From: Vibrio gelatinilyticus
GTDB taxonomy: Bacteria; Pseudomonadota; Gammaproteobacteria; Enterobacterales; Vibrionaceae
Reading direction: 5' to 3'
Length of the DNA: 64,000 nucleotides
Assembly: GCF_022836845.1 (NCBI RefSeq)
Contig: NZ_JAJNNZ010000002.1
Span: forward strand, 398,695 to 462,694
In this document: one piece after another, positions 20,700 to 29,820 of the stretch
Position numbering within the stretch: position 1 is the first letter of the stretch
Layout of the letters: each line of letters starts with the position of its first letter
Notes under the pieces: model-generated
Seen by the model: the letters and a program-made list of their open reading frames with translations, nothing else
Database searches by the model: none
What the model was told of the DNA's origin: nothing
Program-made: the position numbers and the translations under genes

Positions 20700-22451
20700 A
20701 TGGCAACACTTCACTTAAGTGGTACTGAGTTAGAGCTAGGCAAGACTCGACCACCATTGAACCGAAACTTTCTACTGGCAATGGCGGCTACCTTTCTTGT
20801 TGCCATGCACATTTTTTGGCCAAACCCTGGCGGTTTGGGACTCGCTCTTTCATTTAACGCCACAACCTGGATTGCGCTCAGCTTTGCTCTGGCCGTCGGC
20901 TTATACCAAATAGGAACAAACCGCACGGTAAGATATTCTAAGCTGACTATCGGCCTATTTTTATCTGCAACAATGATGTCCCTTCCCATCATTTACAGTA
21001 GCCCCGATATGAGCAATGCCACAGGTCGTTTAATGGGTTTATGGGCTGGCTTGCTGCTTTTCTTAGTACTGCAACAATTTCATTTTACCAATAAGCATAA
21101 ACAGCGATTATTGTGGTTTGTGATATTGGCTTGTGTTTTTCAAGCCCTCGTGGGATACGTTCAATTTTTCTTATTAAATGAACATAACTGGTTTGGTTAC
21201 GACACTGCTGCCAATCGACCTTATGGTGTTTTCCAGCAGCCCAACGTCATGGCCAGTTTCTTGGCATCCGGAATGGTATTGTCTGGCTATCTGCTGGCTC
21301 GCCAACCTCAGAAATACAATCGCCGAGTCAGTGATGTCTCTATATTGTATTTCACCCCAATGTTATTTGCGCCACTGATCATCGTACTCGCATCAAGGAC
21401 GGGCTGGCTTAGCATGCTCTTTGGCTGTACGTTAGTGCTACCTTACCTTTACCGCTTCTCTACGAAAAAAAGATTCTACGGCTGGATTGCTTCCAACATT
21501 ATCGGACTCGTCATTGGTGTTGTGATTGCGTTGTCCAGTAATAGCGGCAACCTCATCAGCTACAAATCGAATTTAGATTCAGCCCGCGCCACGATTTATC
21601 CTCAAGCGATAGATATGCTAATTGAAAAGCCCTTTACTGGCTATGGTATTGGTCGATTTGAGCCGGAATACATTCTATACACGGCGAGACAACACCAGCT
21701 CAATGATGGCTACCCTGCGGGTATAGCTGCTCTTGATCATCCTCATAATGAAATCCTATTTTGGGGGGTTGAAGGCGGGCTACTTCCTGTACTTGGGATA
21801 TTGCTAGCGGCAATCTTTGTTCTCAGTCGCATTGTCAGAGCCAAAAAAGGCACAAGGTTGGCAATGTTTGCTCTCTTCGTCCCAATCGTGCTACACAGCC
21901 AATTGGAGTACCCGTTTTATCTATCTGCTATCCATTGGATTATTTTTATTACATTGGTTTACTGGGTCGACCAACGATCATCGACGTACTACACAACTAG
22001 CTTTGGAATAATCACCAAAACGCTTAGCCGCTCATTATCTCTGTCTTTGCCGATAATGGTTTGCGCTTACATGCTAACCTCCTTGCACACCAATATGGTA
22101 CTTACTCGCTTTGAGCAAAGCCGGCCTGCTGACCCCGAAATCCTAAAACAGGTCTCTAATCCGGTGGCTTGGCAAGACCGTTATAATTGGGCGATATACC
22201 GCTCTCTCCTCGAGCTTGGTTTGCAATCTGGTGAACGAGAAACACTGCAACCCTTTATCGACTGGTCAATTAGCGTAATTCAACGTAAACCTCGACCTGC
22301 TTTATATCAAAACCTCATCACCGCCTATTTGGCATTAGGAAATGAAAGTCGAGCTCGACAAGTGCGTTATGAAGCTCAATTTTTATTTCCTAATCATAGT
22401 TTTAAAATAAAAGAGCCCGTAATCGAGGACGTGGTGAACCTTCACCTATAA
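20700..22451 (+). CDS. pglL: PglL-type O-oligosaccharyltransferase
   Basis: 583 residues with about 11-12 transmembrane segments and a Wzy_C (O-antigen ligase superfamily) core. The key periplasmic-loop histidine motif HPHNEILFWGVEGG lies at about residues 347-361. A soluble C-terminal stretch (about 475-583) carries a TPR-like YQNLITAYLALGNESRARQV and corresponds to the extra domain that distinguishes PglL enzymes from WaaL ligases. PglL transfers lipid-linked glycans to periplasmic or pilin proteins. In V. cholerae an orthologue next to uvrA has been reported active in a heterologous host, with natural targets poorly known. A pure O-antigen ligase role cannot be excluded. Confidence 0.8.
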   Translation: MATLHLSGTELELGKTRPPLNRNFLLAMAATFLVAMHIFWPNPGGLGLALSFNATTWIALSFALAVGLYQIGTNRTVRYSKLTIGLFLSATMMSLPIIYSSPDMSNATGRLMGLWAGLLLFLVLQQFHFTNKHKQRLLWFVILACVFQALVGYVQFFLLNEHNWFGYDTAANRPYGVFQQPNVMASFLASGMVLSGYLLARQPQKYNRRVSDVSILYFTPMLFAPLIIVLASRTGWLSMLFGCTLVLPYLYRFSTKKRFYGWIASNIIGLVIGVVIALSSNSGNLISYKSNLDSARATIYPQAIDMLIEKPFTGYGIGRFEPEYILYTARQHQLNDGYPAGIAALDHPHNEILFWGVEGGLLPVLGILLAAIFVLSRIVRAKKGTRLAMFALFVPIVLHSQLEYPFYLSAIHWIIFITLVYWVDQRSSTYYTTSFGIITKTLSRSLSLSLPIMVCAYMLTSLHTNMVLTRFEQSRPADPEILKQVSNPVAWQDRYNWAIYRSLLELGLQSGERETLQPFIDWSISVIQRKPRPALYQNLITAYLALGNESRARQVRYEAQFLFPNHSFKIKEPVIEDVVNLHL

Positions 22452-22453
22452 CC

Positions 22454-22482
22454 AAAAAAACGTCCTCATAGGACGTTTTTTT
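22454..22482. terminator. Bidirectional terminator between pglL and rpoS
   Basis: A run of seven A, a 7-bp stem ACGTCCT (22460-22466) with AGGACGT (22470-22476), and a run of seven T give a symmetric structure between the convergent pglL and rpoS genes. It is suited to stopping both transcripts. Confidence 0.93.
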
Positions 22483-22497
22483 GTATCGCTAAAATCA

Positions 22498-23475
22498 CTA
22501 ATCATCTTCAATATTAAACAGTGACTCCATATTTAGCCCCTGCTTAATCAGTATATCTCTGAGTCGTCTTAGTCCTTCGACTTGAATTTGACGAACTCGC
22601 TCGCGGGTAAGGCAGATTTCTCGACCCACTTCTTCTAGTGTTGACGGTTCATAACCTAACAGGCCAAAACGACGCGCGAGAACTTCTTTCTGCTTAGGGT
22701 TCAGTTCATCAAGCCAATGGATCAAAGACGCTTTAATGTCATCGTCCTGTGTCGATACTTCTGGATCAGAGTGCGTAGAATCAGGAATAATGTCCAGTAG
22801 CGCTTTCTCGCCATCTCCACCAATAGGAGTATCAACAGAGCTAATACGCTCATTGAGGCGCAGCATTTTACTCACATCGCCAACGGGTTTATCCAGTTTC
22901 AGAGCAATTTCTTCAGCCGTTGGCTCGTGATCGAGTTTTTGTGATAACTCTCTTGCGGTTCGCAGATAGATATTCAGCTCTTTCACGACATGGATAGGCA
23001 GACGAATGGTGCGGGTTTGGTTCATCAACGCTCGTTCAATCGTCTGTCGAATCCACCACGTTGCGTAGGTAGAAAAACGAAAGCCCCTTTCAGGATCAAA
23101 TTTCTCTACCGCTCGAATTAACCCTAAGTTGCCCTCTTCAATCAGATCAAGAAGTGCTAGACCTCGGTTGCTGTAGCGACGAGATATCTTGACGACCAAG
23201 CGCAAGTTACTCTCGATCATTCGTTTACGGGCAGCTTCGTCTCCTTTAAGAGCGCGACGAGCATAAAGCACTTCCTCTTCTGCTGTCAGTAGCGGAGAAA
23301 AGCCGATTTCGCCAAGGTATAGTTGAGTTGCATCCAAACTTTTCGTCGATGCATCAAAAGATTCTTTTTCTGCGGTTTCTTTATTGGTGGTTTCTTGCGG
23401 AAGTTCTCCGTTCGCGATGTTTACATTGCGACCATCAAACTCTTCGTTTTTAGTGACTGCATTACTGATACTCAT
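22498..23475 (-). CDS. rpoS: RNA polymerase sigma factor RpoS
   Basis: 325 residues with the full sigma-70 group 2 layout: region 1.2 ([20 protein letters not shown]), region 2 with [20 protein letters not shown], region 3, and region 4 with the helix-turn-helix at [20 protein letters not shown]. RpoS directs stationary-phase and general stress transcription, and in vibrios also motility and mucosal escape. The surE-pcm-nlpD-rpoS order is the classical one. In E. coli the main rpoS promoter lies inside nlpD, and the same may hold here since only 106 bases separate the two. Translational control by small RNAs on its leader is likely but not readable here. Confidence 0.98.
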   Translation of the reverse strand: MSISNAVTKNEEFDGRNVNIANGELPQETTNKETAEKESFDASTKSLDATQLYLGEIGFSPLLTAEEEVLYARRALKGDEAARKRMIESNLRLVVKISRRYSNRGLALLDLIEEGNLGLIRAVEKFDPERGFRFSTYATWWIRQTIERALMNQTRTIRLPIHVVKELNIYLRTARELSQKLDHEPTAEEIALKLDKPVGDVSKMLRLNERISSVDTPIGGDGEKALLDIIPDSTHSDPEVSTQDDDIKASLIHWLDELNPKQKEVLARRFGLLGYEPSTLEEVGREICLTRERVRQIQVEGLRRLRDILIKQGLNMESLFNIEDD

Positions 23476-23581
23476 AGCGCCTCCCCCTGGCTAGTTAGCT
23501 TGCACTCCGTCAGATACGCAGCTAACCTATTCTGATCATGTCAATCTCATTTGTAGAGTTACATCGGTATTTTGTTGTTTA

Positions 23582-24511
23582 CTATGGCAAATAGCGTTTC
23601 GGGTTTACCGACTTACCTTGGTATCGAATCTCAAAGTGAAGCTTAACCGTATTGGTTCCTGAACTGCCCATCGTTGCGATTTTTTGTCCGGAATGAATAC
23701 TTTGACCTTCTGATACCAATAACCGATCGTTATGAGCATAGGCACTTAAATAATTGTCGTTATGTTTAACTATCACTAAGTTGCCATAACCTCGTAGTGC
23801 ATTGCCCGAATAAACCACGGTTCCCCCTGCAGTGGCGACAATCGCTTGGCCTCGTTGGCCAGCTATGTCTATTCCTTTGTTCCCTTGATCACCGGCAGAG
23901 AAATTCTTGATAACACGCCCTTTGGTTGGCCATTTCCAACTTGCAACTTTCGTACTAGATGAAGTGCTTTTTACCTTAGCTGGCGCCGGTTTAGGCTTGT
24001 TAACATTTTGTTTACCTTTAGAGCCACCATACTCCTTTGGTTTAGATTGATCAACACTCTTTTTGATGGTTTTTTGAGCTGTTTCAGTTTTGATACTTTT
24101 CTGTTTTGTACTTTTTGGCGCAGCAACTGGAGAGGCCGCTGCTGCTGTTGCCGCGGCTACCGTAGCAGCACTCGCTACTGCTACCTCGCCACCAGCGCCA
24201 GTGCCCGCATATACGGGTGGAGTGTAGACAGGGCGCCACAAGTTCAAGCGCTGTCCAGGGTGAATGGTATAGGGTGATTGTAATTTATTGAGCTGAATAA
24301 TCTCTTTAACGTCTTTATTGGTTACGTAAGAAATGAAGTACAAAGTGTCACCTTTTTGCACTTCATAATAGCTACCTCGATAACTTCCTCGAGACACATT
24401 GCCATATTTATCGTCTACATCTGATACTCGCGCAGGAGATTGCCCAGCGCATCCATACAGAGCACTAGAAAGGCACACCAACACGACCATCAGTTTAAAA
24501 CGACAATTCAC
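23582..24511 (-). CDS. nlpD: Lipoprotein NlpD, amidase activator
   Basis: 309 residues from a GTG codon placed directly after the pcm stop. A signal peptide ends in the lipobox LYGC (C21). A LysM peptidoglycan-binding module covers about 48-92 (YYEVQKGDTLYFISYVTNKD). An Ala-rich then Lys/Pro-rich linker (about 105-195) is followed by a C-terminal LytM/M23 domain. The M23 site is degenerate: the first zinc motif reads NKGIDIA in place of HxGxD. It should therefore activate a cell-wall amidase at the septum, not cut itself. It probably houses the upstream rpoS promoter. Confidence 0.95.
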   Translation of the reverse strand: MNCRFKLMVVLVCLSSALYGCAGQSPARVSDVDDKYGNVSRGSYRGSYYEVQKGDTLYFISYVTNKDVKEIIQLNKLQSPYTIHPGQRLNLWRPVYTPPVYAGTGAGGEVAVASAATVAAATAAAASPVAAPKSTKQKSIKTETAQKTIKKSVDQSKPKEYGGSKGKQNVNKPKPAPAKVKSTSSSTKVASWKWPTKGRVIKNFSAGDQGNKGIDIAGQRGQAIVATAGGTVVYSGNALRGYGNLVIVKHNDNYLSAYAHNDRLLVSEGQSIHSGQKIATMGSSGTNTVKLHFEIRYQGKSVNPKRYLP

Positions 24512-25135
24512 TTATGCTAACTCACCCGCAACCAAAGGAACAAAGCGTACCAATTCAACCACTTCGGTATTAAAACTATCACCTTTTCGAGTAATTTTTA
24601 ACAGTTGTTGCTCTTCTTCACCAACCGGGATCACCAATCGTCCACCTTCTGTGAGCTGAGAAATCAGCGCATTTGGCACAGACGCCGCTGCGGCCGTTAC
24701 GATGATCGCATCAAATGGCCCTTTCGCTTCCCAGCCCTGCCAACCATCACCGTGCTTGGTCGCTACGTTGTAGATATCAAGTTGCTTTAACCTTCTTTTT
24801 GCATCCCATTGCAATGATTTAATTCTTTCTACCGAAAAAACCTTATCCACCAATTGGGCCAATATCGCGGTTTGATACCCTGAGCCCGTTCCGATCTCCA
24901 AAACTTTCGTTTTCGCTCCCAATTCAAGCAACTCAGTCATCTTAGCCACAATGTAGGGTTGAGATATGGTTTGCCCATTCCCTATCGGCAACGCGTTGTT
25001 ATCGTACGCTTGATGGAGCATCGCCTGAGAGACAAAACATTCACGTGGTGTCTTCGCAATAGCGTCCAACACTGCTTGATCCTGGATGCCATTGCTCATC
25101 AAGAATTGCACTAACTGCATAGCTTGGGGGTTCAT
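24512..25135 (-). CDS. pcm: Protein-L-isoaspartate O-methyltransferase
   Basis: 207 residues. The SAM-binding glycine motif [10 protein letters not shown] lies at 81-90 and the substrate loop NGQTISQP at 53-60. The enzyme methylates L-isoaspartyl residues to start repair of age-damaged proteins. The start overlaps the surE stop by 4 bases (25132-25135), implying coupled translation, and nlpD begins at the base after its stop codon. Repair and stationary-phase genes cluster here in most gammaproteobacteria. Confidence 0.97.
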   Translation of the reverse strand: MNPQAMQLVQFLMSNGIQDQAVLDAIAKTPRECFVSQAMLHQAYDNNALPIGNGQTISQPYIVAKMTELLELGAKTKVLEIGTGSGYQTAILAQLVDKVFSVERIKSLQWDAKRRLKQLDIYNVATKHGDGWQGWEAKGPFDAIIVTAAAASVPNALISQLTEGGRLVIPVGEEEQQLLKITRKGDSFNTEVVELVRFVPLVAGELA

Positions 25136-25902
25136 ACACTCTTCCCTCTTACGAGCCAGTTTTGCATACTTGGGATAGATTCATGGGCGGTCAAATCAAC
25201 TTGTAACGGCGTGAGAGAAATCGCACCATGTTCAACAGCATAAAAGTCGGTGCCTTCTCCTGCGTCTTGTTCTTTTCCGGGAGGCCCTAACCAATAAATA
25301 TCGTGCCCTCTTGGATCTTTCTGCTTTATCATGCTTTCTGCATGATGACGCGCCCCTAACCGAGTCACCTGAATATCGTCCAACTCAACCAAAGGTCTAT
25401 CGGGCACATTGATGTTAAGTAGACGGTTGGTTGGTATCGGCATTGAGATATGCTGCTGCACAACACGTTTAGCTACTTGCGCCGCAGACTCAAAATGCTC
25501 TCTCCCTACAAGGCTAATTGCAATCGCCTGCACGCCCAAGAAGTGCCCTTCCATCGCTGCCGCAACTGTTCCGGAATAAAGCACATCATCACCAAGGTTA
25601 GCACCATGGTTGATCCCTGAAACGATAATGTCTGGCAGTTTATCTTTCATCAGCTCATTGAGAGCAAAATGCACACAATCGGTTGGCGTCCCTTGCACAG
25701 AATACACATTGGGACGAATTTGATTGACACGCAGTGGTTGCTCTAATGTGAGCGAATTTGAGGCGCCGGAGCGGTTTCTGTCAGGGGCAACAATCGTGAT
25801 ATTAGCGATATCACTCAACGCCTCTGCCAGTACATTGATCCCTTTAGCGTGCACACCGTCATCATTGCTGATGAGAATATTAAGTTTGTTGTTCATATCC
25901 AT
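25132..25902 (-). CDS. surE: 5'/3'-nucleotidase SurE
   Basis: 256 residues. The N-terminal metal motif [11 protein letters not shown] and the conserved [11 protein letters not shown] and [17 protein letters not shown] segments are present. SurE is a metal-dependent nucleotidase and exopolyphosphatase active on nucleoside monophosphates. An ATG two codons downstream (25896) is an equally plausible start, as neither has a clear ribosome-binding site. It lies 3 bases after truD and overlaps pcm by 4. Confidence 0.96.
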   Translation of the reverse strand: MDMNNKLNILISNDDGVHAKGINVLAEALSDIANITIVAPDRNRSGASNSLTLEQPLRVNQIRPNVYSVQGTPTDCVHFALNELMKDKLPDIIVSGINHGANLGDDVLYSGTVAAAMEGHFLGVQAIAISLVGREHFESAAQVAKRVVQQHISMPIPTNRLLNINVPDRPLVELDDIQVTRLGARHHAESMIKQKDPRGHDIYWLGPPGKEQDAGEGTDFYAVEHGAISLTPLQVDLTAHESIPSMQNWLVRGKSV

Positions 25903-25905
25903 GAA

Positions 25906-26937
25906 TTAAAACTGTCTTTCCACTTCCTTTGCATTAACGACTTCTCGAATTATAGCAGTTGCAAAACTACCAGCATCGAGCGCAAATTTGATGACAAGCT
26001 CATTACCTGAAGATTGCCATGTTAACGAGTCGATTTTTAAACGCATATTACGCCTATCGTGTCGCATTCTATTGCCACGAATCAAAGCCATTAGATCCGT
26101 CTCATTATCAACGACTGCTTGCTCCATTTCCAACGGCTTCTCTGCGGTAGGCAGGGCATTATCGCCAGCCAATGCAGCTGTGATATTGACGCAATCTAAT
26201 GGTAACGTTGATAACATGTCTTGTGTCACCAATGATTGCTGACCATTACTTTCAATAACATCGCCGACGAGAACGTCATCAAATAGCCCTGAGGTCAGAC
26301 GTTGCGAAACAATCTGATTAAATATCCACGAACGGGCCGCCGACAAATAGAGGCTACGTTTATTTTGGTTGCGTGTTCGTACGTTCTCTCTGCCCCAACG
26401 TTTAGCTTCATCAACATTGTGACCATCACGACCAAAGCGCTGCTGACCAAAATAGTTTGGCACACCCTGTTGTTTCACCAATTCAAGTTTTGCAATCACA
26501 TCGTCGACATCAGTAACCTTCGATAACACAATTTCAAATTCATTGCCTTGCAAATCCCCCGGGCGCAATTTCTTATTGTGCCAATCTGTTTGCAAGATTT
26601 CTATGCTTGGATATTGCGCTAAAAACTCTGTAAAGTCTGGCGTATCGCCTTTCGGCAAGTGAACACTGAGCCACTGCTCAGTGACAGCGTGGCGATCTTT
26701 GAGCCCAGCCCAGCCAACATCTTTGGACTTAACACCACACACTCTAGCTAACTCATTGGCAACAAAGCTGGTATTCTCGCCACTTTTGCGAATGCGCACC
26801 ATTAGGTGTTCGCCCTGACCTGAAAAGGGGAAGCCAAGAACTTCTTTAACAACGAAGTCTTCATTTTTAGCTTTAAACTGCGCGTTAGCTTCTGGTCTGC
26901 CGTGCAGGTAAGCTAGATTTGATAGTAGATCAGACAT
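25906..26937 (-). CDS. truD: tRNA pseudouridine-13 synthase TruD
   Basis: 343 residues. The catalytic aspartate is D81 in GWAGLKDRHAVTEQW, and the TruD insertion domain fills about 155-300 (PNYFGQQRFGRDGHN at its start). TruD isomerises U13 in tRNA-Glu. It sits 18 bases after ispF in the ftsB-ispD-ispF-truD-surE order shared with E. coli. Confidence 0.96.
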   Translation of the reverse strand: MSDLLSNLAYLHGRPEANAQFKAKNEDFVVKEVLGFPFSGQGEHLMVRIRKSGENTSFVANELARVCGVKSKDVGWAGLKDRHAVTEQWLSVHLPKGDTPDFTEFLAQYPSIEILQTDWHNKKLRPGDLQGNEFEIVLSKVTDVDDVIAKLELVKQQGVPNYFGQQRFGRDGHNVDEAKRWGRENVRTRNQNKRSLYLSAARSWIFNQIVSQRLTSGLFDDVLVGDVIESNGQQSLVTQDMLSTLPLDCVNITAALAGDNALPTAEKPLEMEQAVVDNETDLMALIRGNRMRHDRRNMRLKIDSLTWQSSGNELVIKFALDAGSFATAIIREVVNAKEVERQF

Positions 26938-26955
26938 TAAAATTGTATTCCCGAT

Positions 26956-27435
26956 TTATTCTGATTTAGCGATAAGTACAACAGCTTCTGTCGCAATACC
27001 TTCTTTGCGTCCAGTAAAGCCCAGTCTCTCAGTCGTGGTAGCTTTTACATTGACGTTTTCCACTGCCGTTTGCAGATCTGCAGCGATGACTCGACACATA
27101 GCGTCGATATGGCCAGCCATTTTAGGCGCCTGAGCCATAATGGTTATATCAGCGTTCACTAGTCGATAGCCACGCTCTTGTACCTGGGCATAAACATTAC
27201 GCAACAATGCTCGGCTATCAGCACCTTTCCATTCATCGTCAGTATCCGGAAAATGACGGCCAATATCACCAGCGGCTATCGCTCCTAACAAAGCATCGCA
27301 AAGAGCATGCAGAGCAACGTCACCATCAGAATGCGCGATTAGCCCTTGCTCGTAAGGGACAGCAACCCCCCCGATAATGACAGGGCCTTCACCACCAAAT
27401 TTATGAACATCAAAGCCATGACCAATTCTCATCAT
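26956..27435 (-). CDS. ispF: 2-C-methylerythritol 2,4-cyclodiphosphate synthase
   Basis: 159 residues. Zinc ligands D9 and H11 ([10 protein letters not shown]) and H43 are present, as is the IAHSDGD loop. IspF cyclises CDP-methylerythritol phosphate in the non-mevalonate isoprenoid pathway, following IspD and IspE. Its start overlaps the ispD stop by 4 bases. An alternative first codon one residue in (MRIGHG) is possible. Confidence 0.97.
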   Translation of the reverse strand: MMRIGHGFDVHKFGGEGPVIIGGVAVPYEQGLIAHSDGDVALHALCDALLGAIAAGDIGRHFPDTDDEWKGADSRALLRNVYAQVQERGYRLVNADITIMAQAPKMAGHIDAMCRVIAADLQTAVENVNVKATTTERLGFTGRKEGIATEAVVLIAKSE

Positions 27436-28142
27436 TTTTCACCTTCACTGTGTCTCAAATAAAACTTGGCAAGGGCCAAGTCTTCAGGCTGAGTCACTTT
27501 AATATTATCAGCGCGCCCTACCACAAGCAGTGGCGCATAACCTAACCTTTCCAATGCGGATGCCTCATCAGTCACCACATCACCACTTTGTTGTGCTTGC
27601 ATCAATGCTTGGTGCAGCTGAAAAGTTGGAAAAAGTTGCGGCGTCAGCGCATGCCATAGACCACGCCTTTCCACTGTATGTGCAATACTGCCGTTGGCAT
27701 CACTGCGTTTCATGGTGTCCCTAACGGGCGCAGCCAAAATCCCTCCGACTTCATGCCGTTGAGCCTGTTCGATCAATCTCGAAATATCATCCAGAGACAC
27801 GCAGGGGCGCGCGGCATCGTGCACCAAAGACCATGAGTCGGTAAAGTGTCGTTTTACATAATTCAGAGCAGACAATACGGAATCTGCTCGTTCATCCCCG
27901 CCATTCACCCGGAAAACACGATCGGGATAAGCAAAACCAATATCAGAAAAATAAGGATCACCATCACTGATGGCGATAACCACTCGCTCAATGAGAGGAT
28001 GGGAGAGAAGTTTGTCGACGGTATGCTGCAATATGGTTTTACCGTCAATGATTAAGTATTGTTTTGGGCGATCAGCTTGCATACGACTGCCAACACCTGC
28101 CGCTGGCACAATCGCTATGATAGGCTGTGTTTCAGCACTCAT
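27432..28142 (-). CDS. ispD: Methylerythritol 4-phosphate cytidylyltransferase
   Basis: 236 residues. The nucleotide-binding [19 protein letters not shown] and the DAARPC motif are present. IspD couples CTP with 2-C-methylerythritol 4-phosphate. It overlaps ftsB by 4 bases (ATGA) and ispF by 4 bases, so the three genes are tightly coupled, as in other gammaproteobacteria. Confidence 0.97.
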   Translation of the reverse strand: MSAETQPIIAIVPAAGVGSRMQADRPKQYLIIDGKTILQHTVDKLLSHPLIERVVIAISDGDPYFSDIGFAYPDRVFRVNGGDERADSVLSALNYVKRHFTDSWSLVHDAARPCVSLDDISRLIEQAQRHEVGGILAAPVRDTMKRSDANGSIAHTVERRGLWHALTPQLFPTFQLHQALMQAQQSGDVVTDEASALERLGYAPLLVVGRADNIKVTQPEDLALAKFYLRHSEGEK

Positions 28143-28420
28143 TGGGACTCCTCGCCAATAATTCGATAGAACGTTTCTCCCTCTCCAACCAAACCGAGCT
28201 CATGGCGAGCCCGCTCTTCAATCGCATCTAAGCCTTGACGTAGGTCATCAATCTCGGCAAACATTTCCTGATTTCTTGTTTGGAGATTCAAGTTCACCTG
28301 TTGTTGGACCTGAATATCGCTTTCGACCTGATTGAAATCAACAATACCATTTTTACCAAACCACAAAGTGTATTGTAGCCAAGAAAAAACACCAAACAGT
28401 AGCAGAGCAAAAATACGCAT
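28139..28420 (-). CDS. ftsB: Divisome protein FtsB
   Basis: 93 residues. One N-terminal transmembrane helix (about 3-20) is followed by a coiled coil (about 28-72) and a short periplasmic tail with the conserved [19 protein letters not shown]. FtsB forms the FtsQ-FtsB-FtsL complex that activates septal wall synthesis by FtsWI. It starts the ispD-ispF operon, with its promoter in the 145 bases that separate it from the ureohydrolase gene. Confidence 0.95.
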   Translation of the reverse strand: MRIFALLLFGVFSWLQYTLWFGKNGIVDFNQVESDIQVQQQVNLNLQTRNQEMFAEIDDLRQGLDAIEERARHELGLVGEGETFYRIIGEESQ

Positions 28421-28516
28421 ACGCTTAAGTTAGCTTGTAGGGAAAAATTGCTTTCATATATACCACAATTGACGTTTAAAAATCAGTAAAGGTTTGCTCA
28501 AGTCTTGGTGATAGAC

Positions 28517-28545
28517 ATAAAAAAAGGGCTGCAAACGCAGCCCTT
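28517..28545 (-). terminator. Terminator of the ureohydrolase gene
   Basis: The 9-bp stem AAGGGCTGC (28524-28532) with GCAGCCCTT (28537-28545) and an AAAC loop runs into a T-rich tract on the minus strand. It lies 21 bases past the ureohydrolase stop and insulates it from ftsB. Confidence 0.92.
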
Positions 28546-28565
28546 ATTCAAATATTGAGTATCGA

Positions 28566-29705
28566 TTAAAACTCGATGTTGCGACCAAAGTTCATTGGCC
28601 AGTTTGTTGGGTTCTTCTTACCTTCACGGATGTAGCGAGATTCCGCCAACCATGTTAGTAGTTCCCAACCAAATGCTGCTGTTAGAAGCGCATCTTTCTC
28701 ATCAGAGTTCTTCTGAGGAGCAAACTCAGCGATGTCAGCACCAACCAGGTTAATACGCTTAGTCGCACGAAGCTTACGGAAGATGTCGTAGTACATGCGA
28801 GCCGATACACCAAATGGATCCGGGCTTGAGTTTGCACTGTGATCTAGAAGATCAAGACCATCTAAGTCAAACGTTAGGTAAACAGGACGACCATCGCCTT
28901 GCTTCTCTAGAATTTGTTCTACGATGTAGTCTACGCCCAAGTCATAGATTTCGTCCGCTAGGAAGAAGTTACCACCGATCGCTTTTGCTTTACCTTGTTG
29001 CGAAGCACACCAGCGGCCGCGCATACCTAGGCTCACACTGGTAGTTGGATCCATAGCACCCTCAGACGCTAGTCGGCAGTACCAGTTACCTGAATATGAT
29101 TCATAGTCAAAGTCTGCGCGTGTTAACAGATCGAAGTGACCATCAATGTGAATCAAAGAAACAGGACCGTGAACTTTTGCAAGTGCTGCAGGGCCAGGGT
29201 AAGCAACCGTGTGGTCACCACCGAAGAAGAATGGTGTACAACCGTGGTTAACAACCATGTCATCGACAACTTCTTGCGCTGCACGCATTTCTTCGTCAAG
29301 GTTGAATTGGCCTAGGCCATCCCAGTTACCGTGATCGATGATGTTGCACAGTTCGAATGGCATTGTGCCATCTTGGTGGATAAGACCCATGCCCGTTTTA
29401 GATGCATCACGAATCGCACCAGGACCAAATTTGTGGCCACCAGCGTTTGGCGAACACTTGTCCATCGTTAGGCCGTACATTACGATGTCTGCGTTTTCAA
29501 AGCTGTTCACATAAGGAGCACCAAATGCGCCAACATGCTCTTTACCAAGCAAACTAAATGCTTCTACGCCTTGCTCTGCCATACGCTGCTGCATTGGAGC
29601 GATGTCTTCGTTGATGTAGAAGTCTGCATCAGACTTGTTCCAGTAGATATCTTGGTACAGTTCTAGTTTTTCTTTAGAAATTTCGACACGTTTTGGTTTG
29701 AACAT
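28566..29705 (-). CDS. Arginase/agmatinase-family ureohydrolase, substrate unknown
   Basis: 379 residues, against roughly 300 for typical agmatinases, with an extra N-terminal region of about 70 residues. The binuclear metal site is recognisable: H165 in FGGDHT; D188, H190 and D192 in IDGHFD (where DAHxD is usual); and D280 and D282 in TFDLDGLD. The segment after the last motif reads LLDHSANSSPDP instead of the usual DP-x-x-APGTG loop, so the guanidino-substrate pocket probably differs from arginase and SpeB. Candidate activities include agmatinase, guanidinobutyrase, ketoarginine hydrolase or guanidine hydrolase; none can be fixed from sequence alone. Codons look optimised for high expression. 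It is divergent from an AraC-type regulator and ends in its own terminator. Confidence 0.85.
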   Translation of the reverse strand: MFKPKRVEISKEKLELYQDIYWNKSDADFYINEDIAPMQQRMAEQGVEAFSLLGKEHVGAFGAPYVNSFENADIVMYGLTMDKCSPNAGGHKFGPGAIRDASKTGMGLIHQDGTMPFELCNIIDHGNWDGLGQFNLDEEMRAAQEVVDDMVVNHGCTPFFFGGDHTVAYPGPAALAKVHGPVSLIHIDGHFDLLTRADFDYESYSGNWYCRLASEGAMDPTTSVSLGMRGRWCASQQGKAKAIGGNFFLADEIYDLGVDYIVEQILEKQGDGRPVYLTFDLDGLDLLDHSANSSPDPFGVSARMYYDIFRKLRATKRINLVGADIAEFAPQKNSDEKDALLTAAFGWELLTWLAESRYIREGKKNPTNWPMNFGRNIEF

Positions 29706-29820
29706 GTTGCTGTCCTCTGTGTGTTAAATTTGCTGTTAAGCGATGGACACATTGTATCTAATTTAATCAGTATATATAATTACATTTCCGGCCATAATGT
29801 GTACATTTAAGGACAACCCA
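29706..29820. promoter_or_regulatory. Divergent promoter region, ureohydrolase and AraC regulator
   Basis: The 115 bases between the two starts are A/T-rich. Two TGTTAA repeats (29722-29727 and 29734-29739) and a separated inverted pair ACACATT (29747-29753) and AATGTGT (29796-29802) are possible half-sites for the AraC-type protein. These are visual matches only. Confidence 0.35.
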
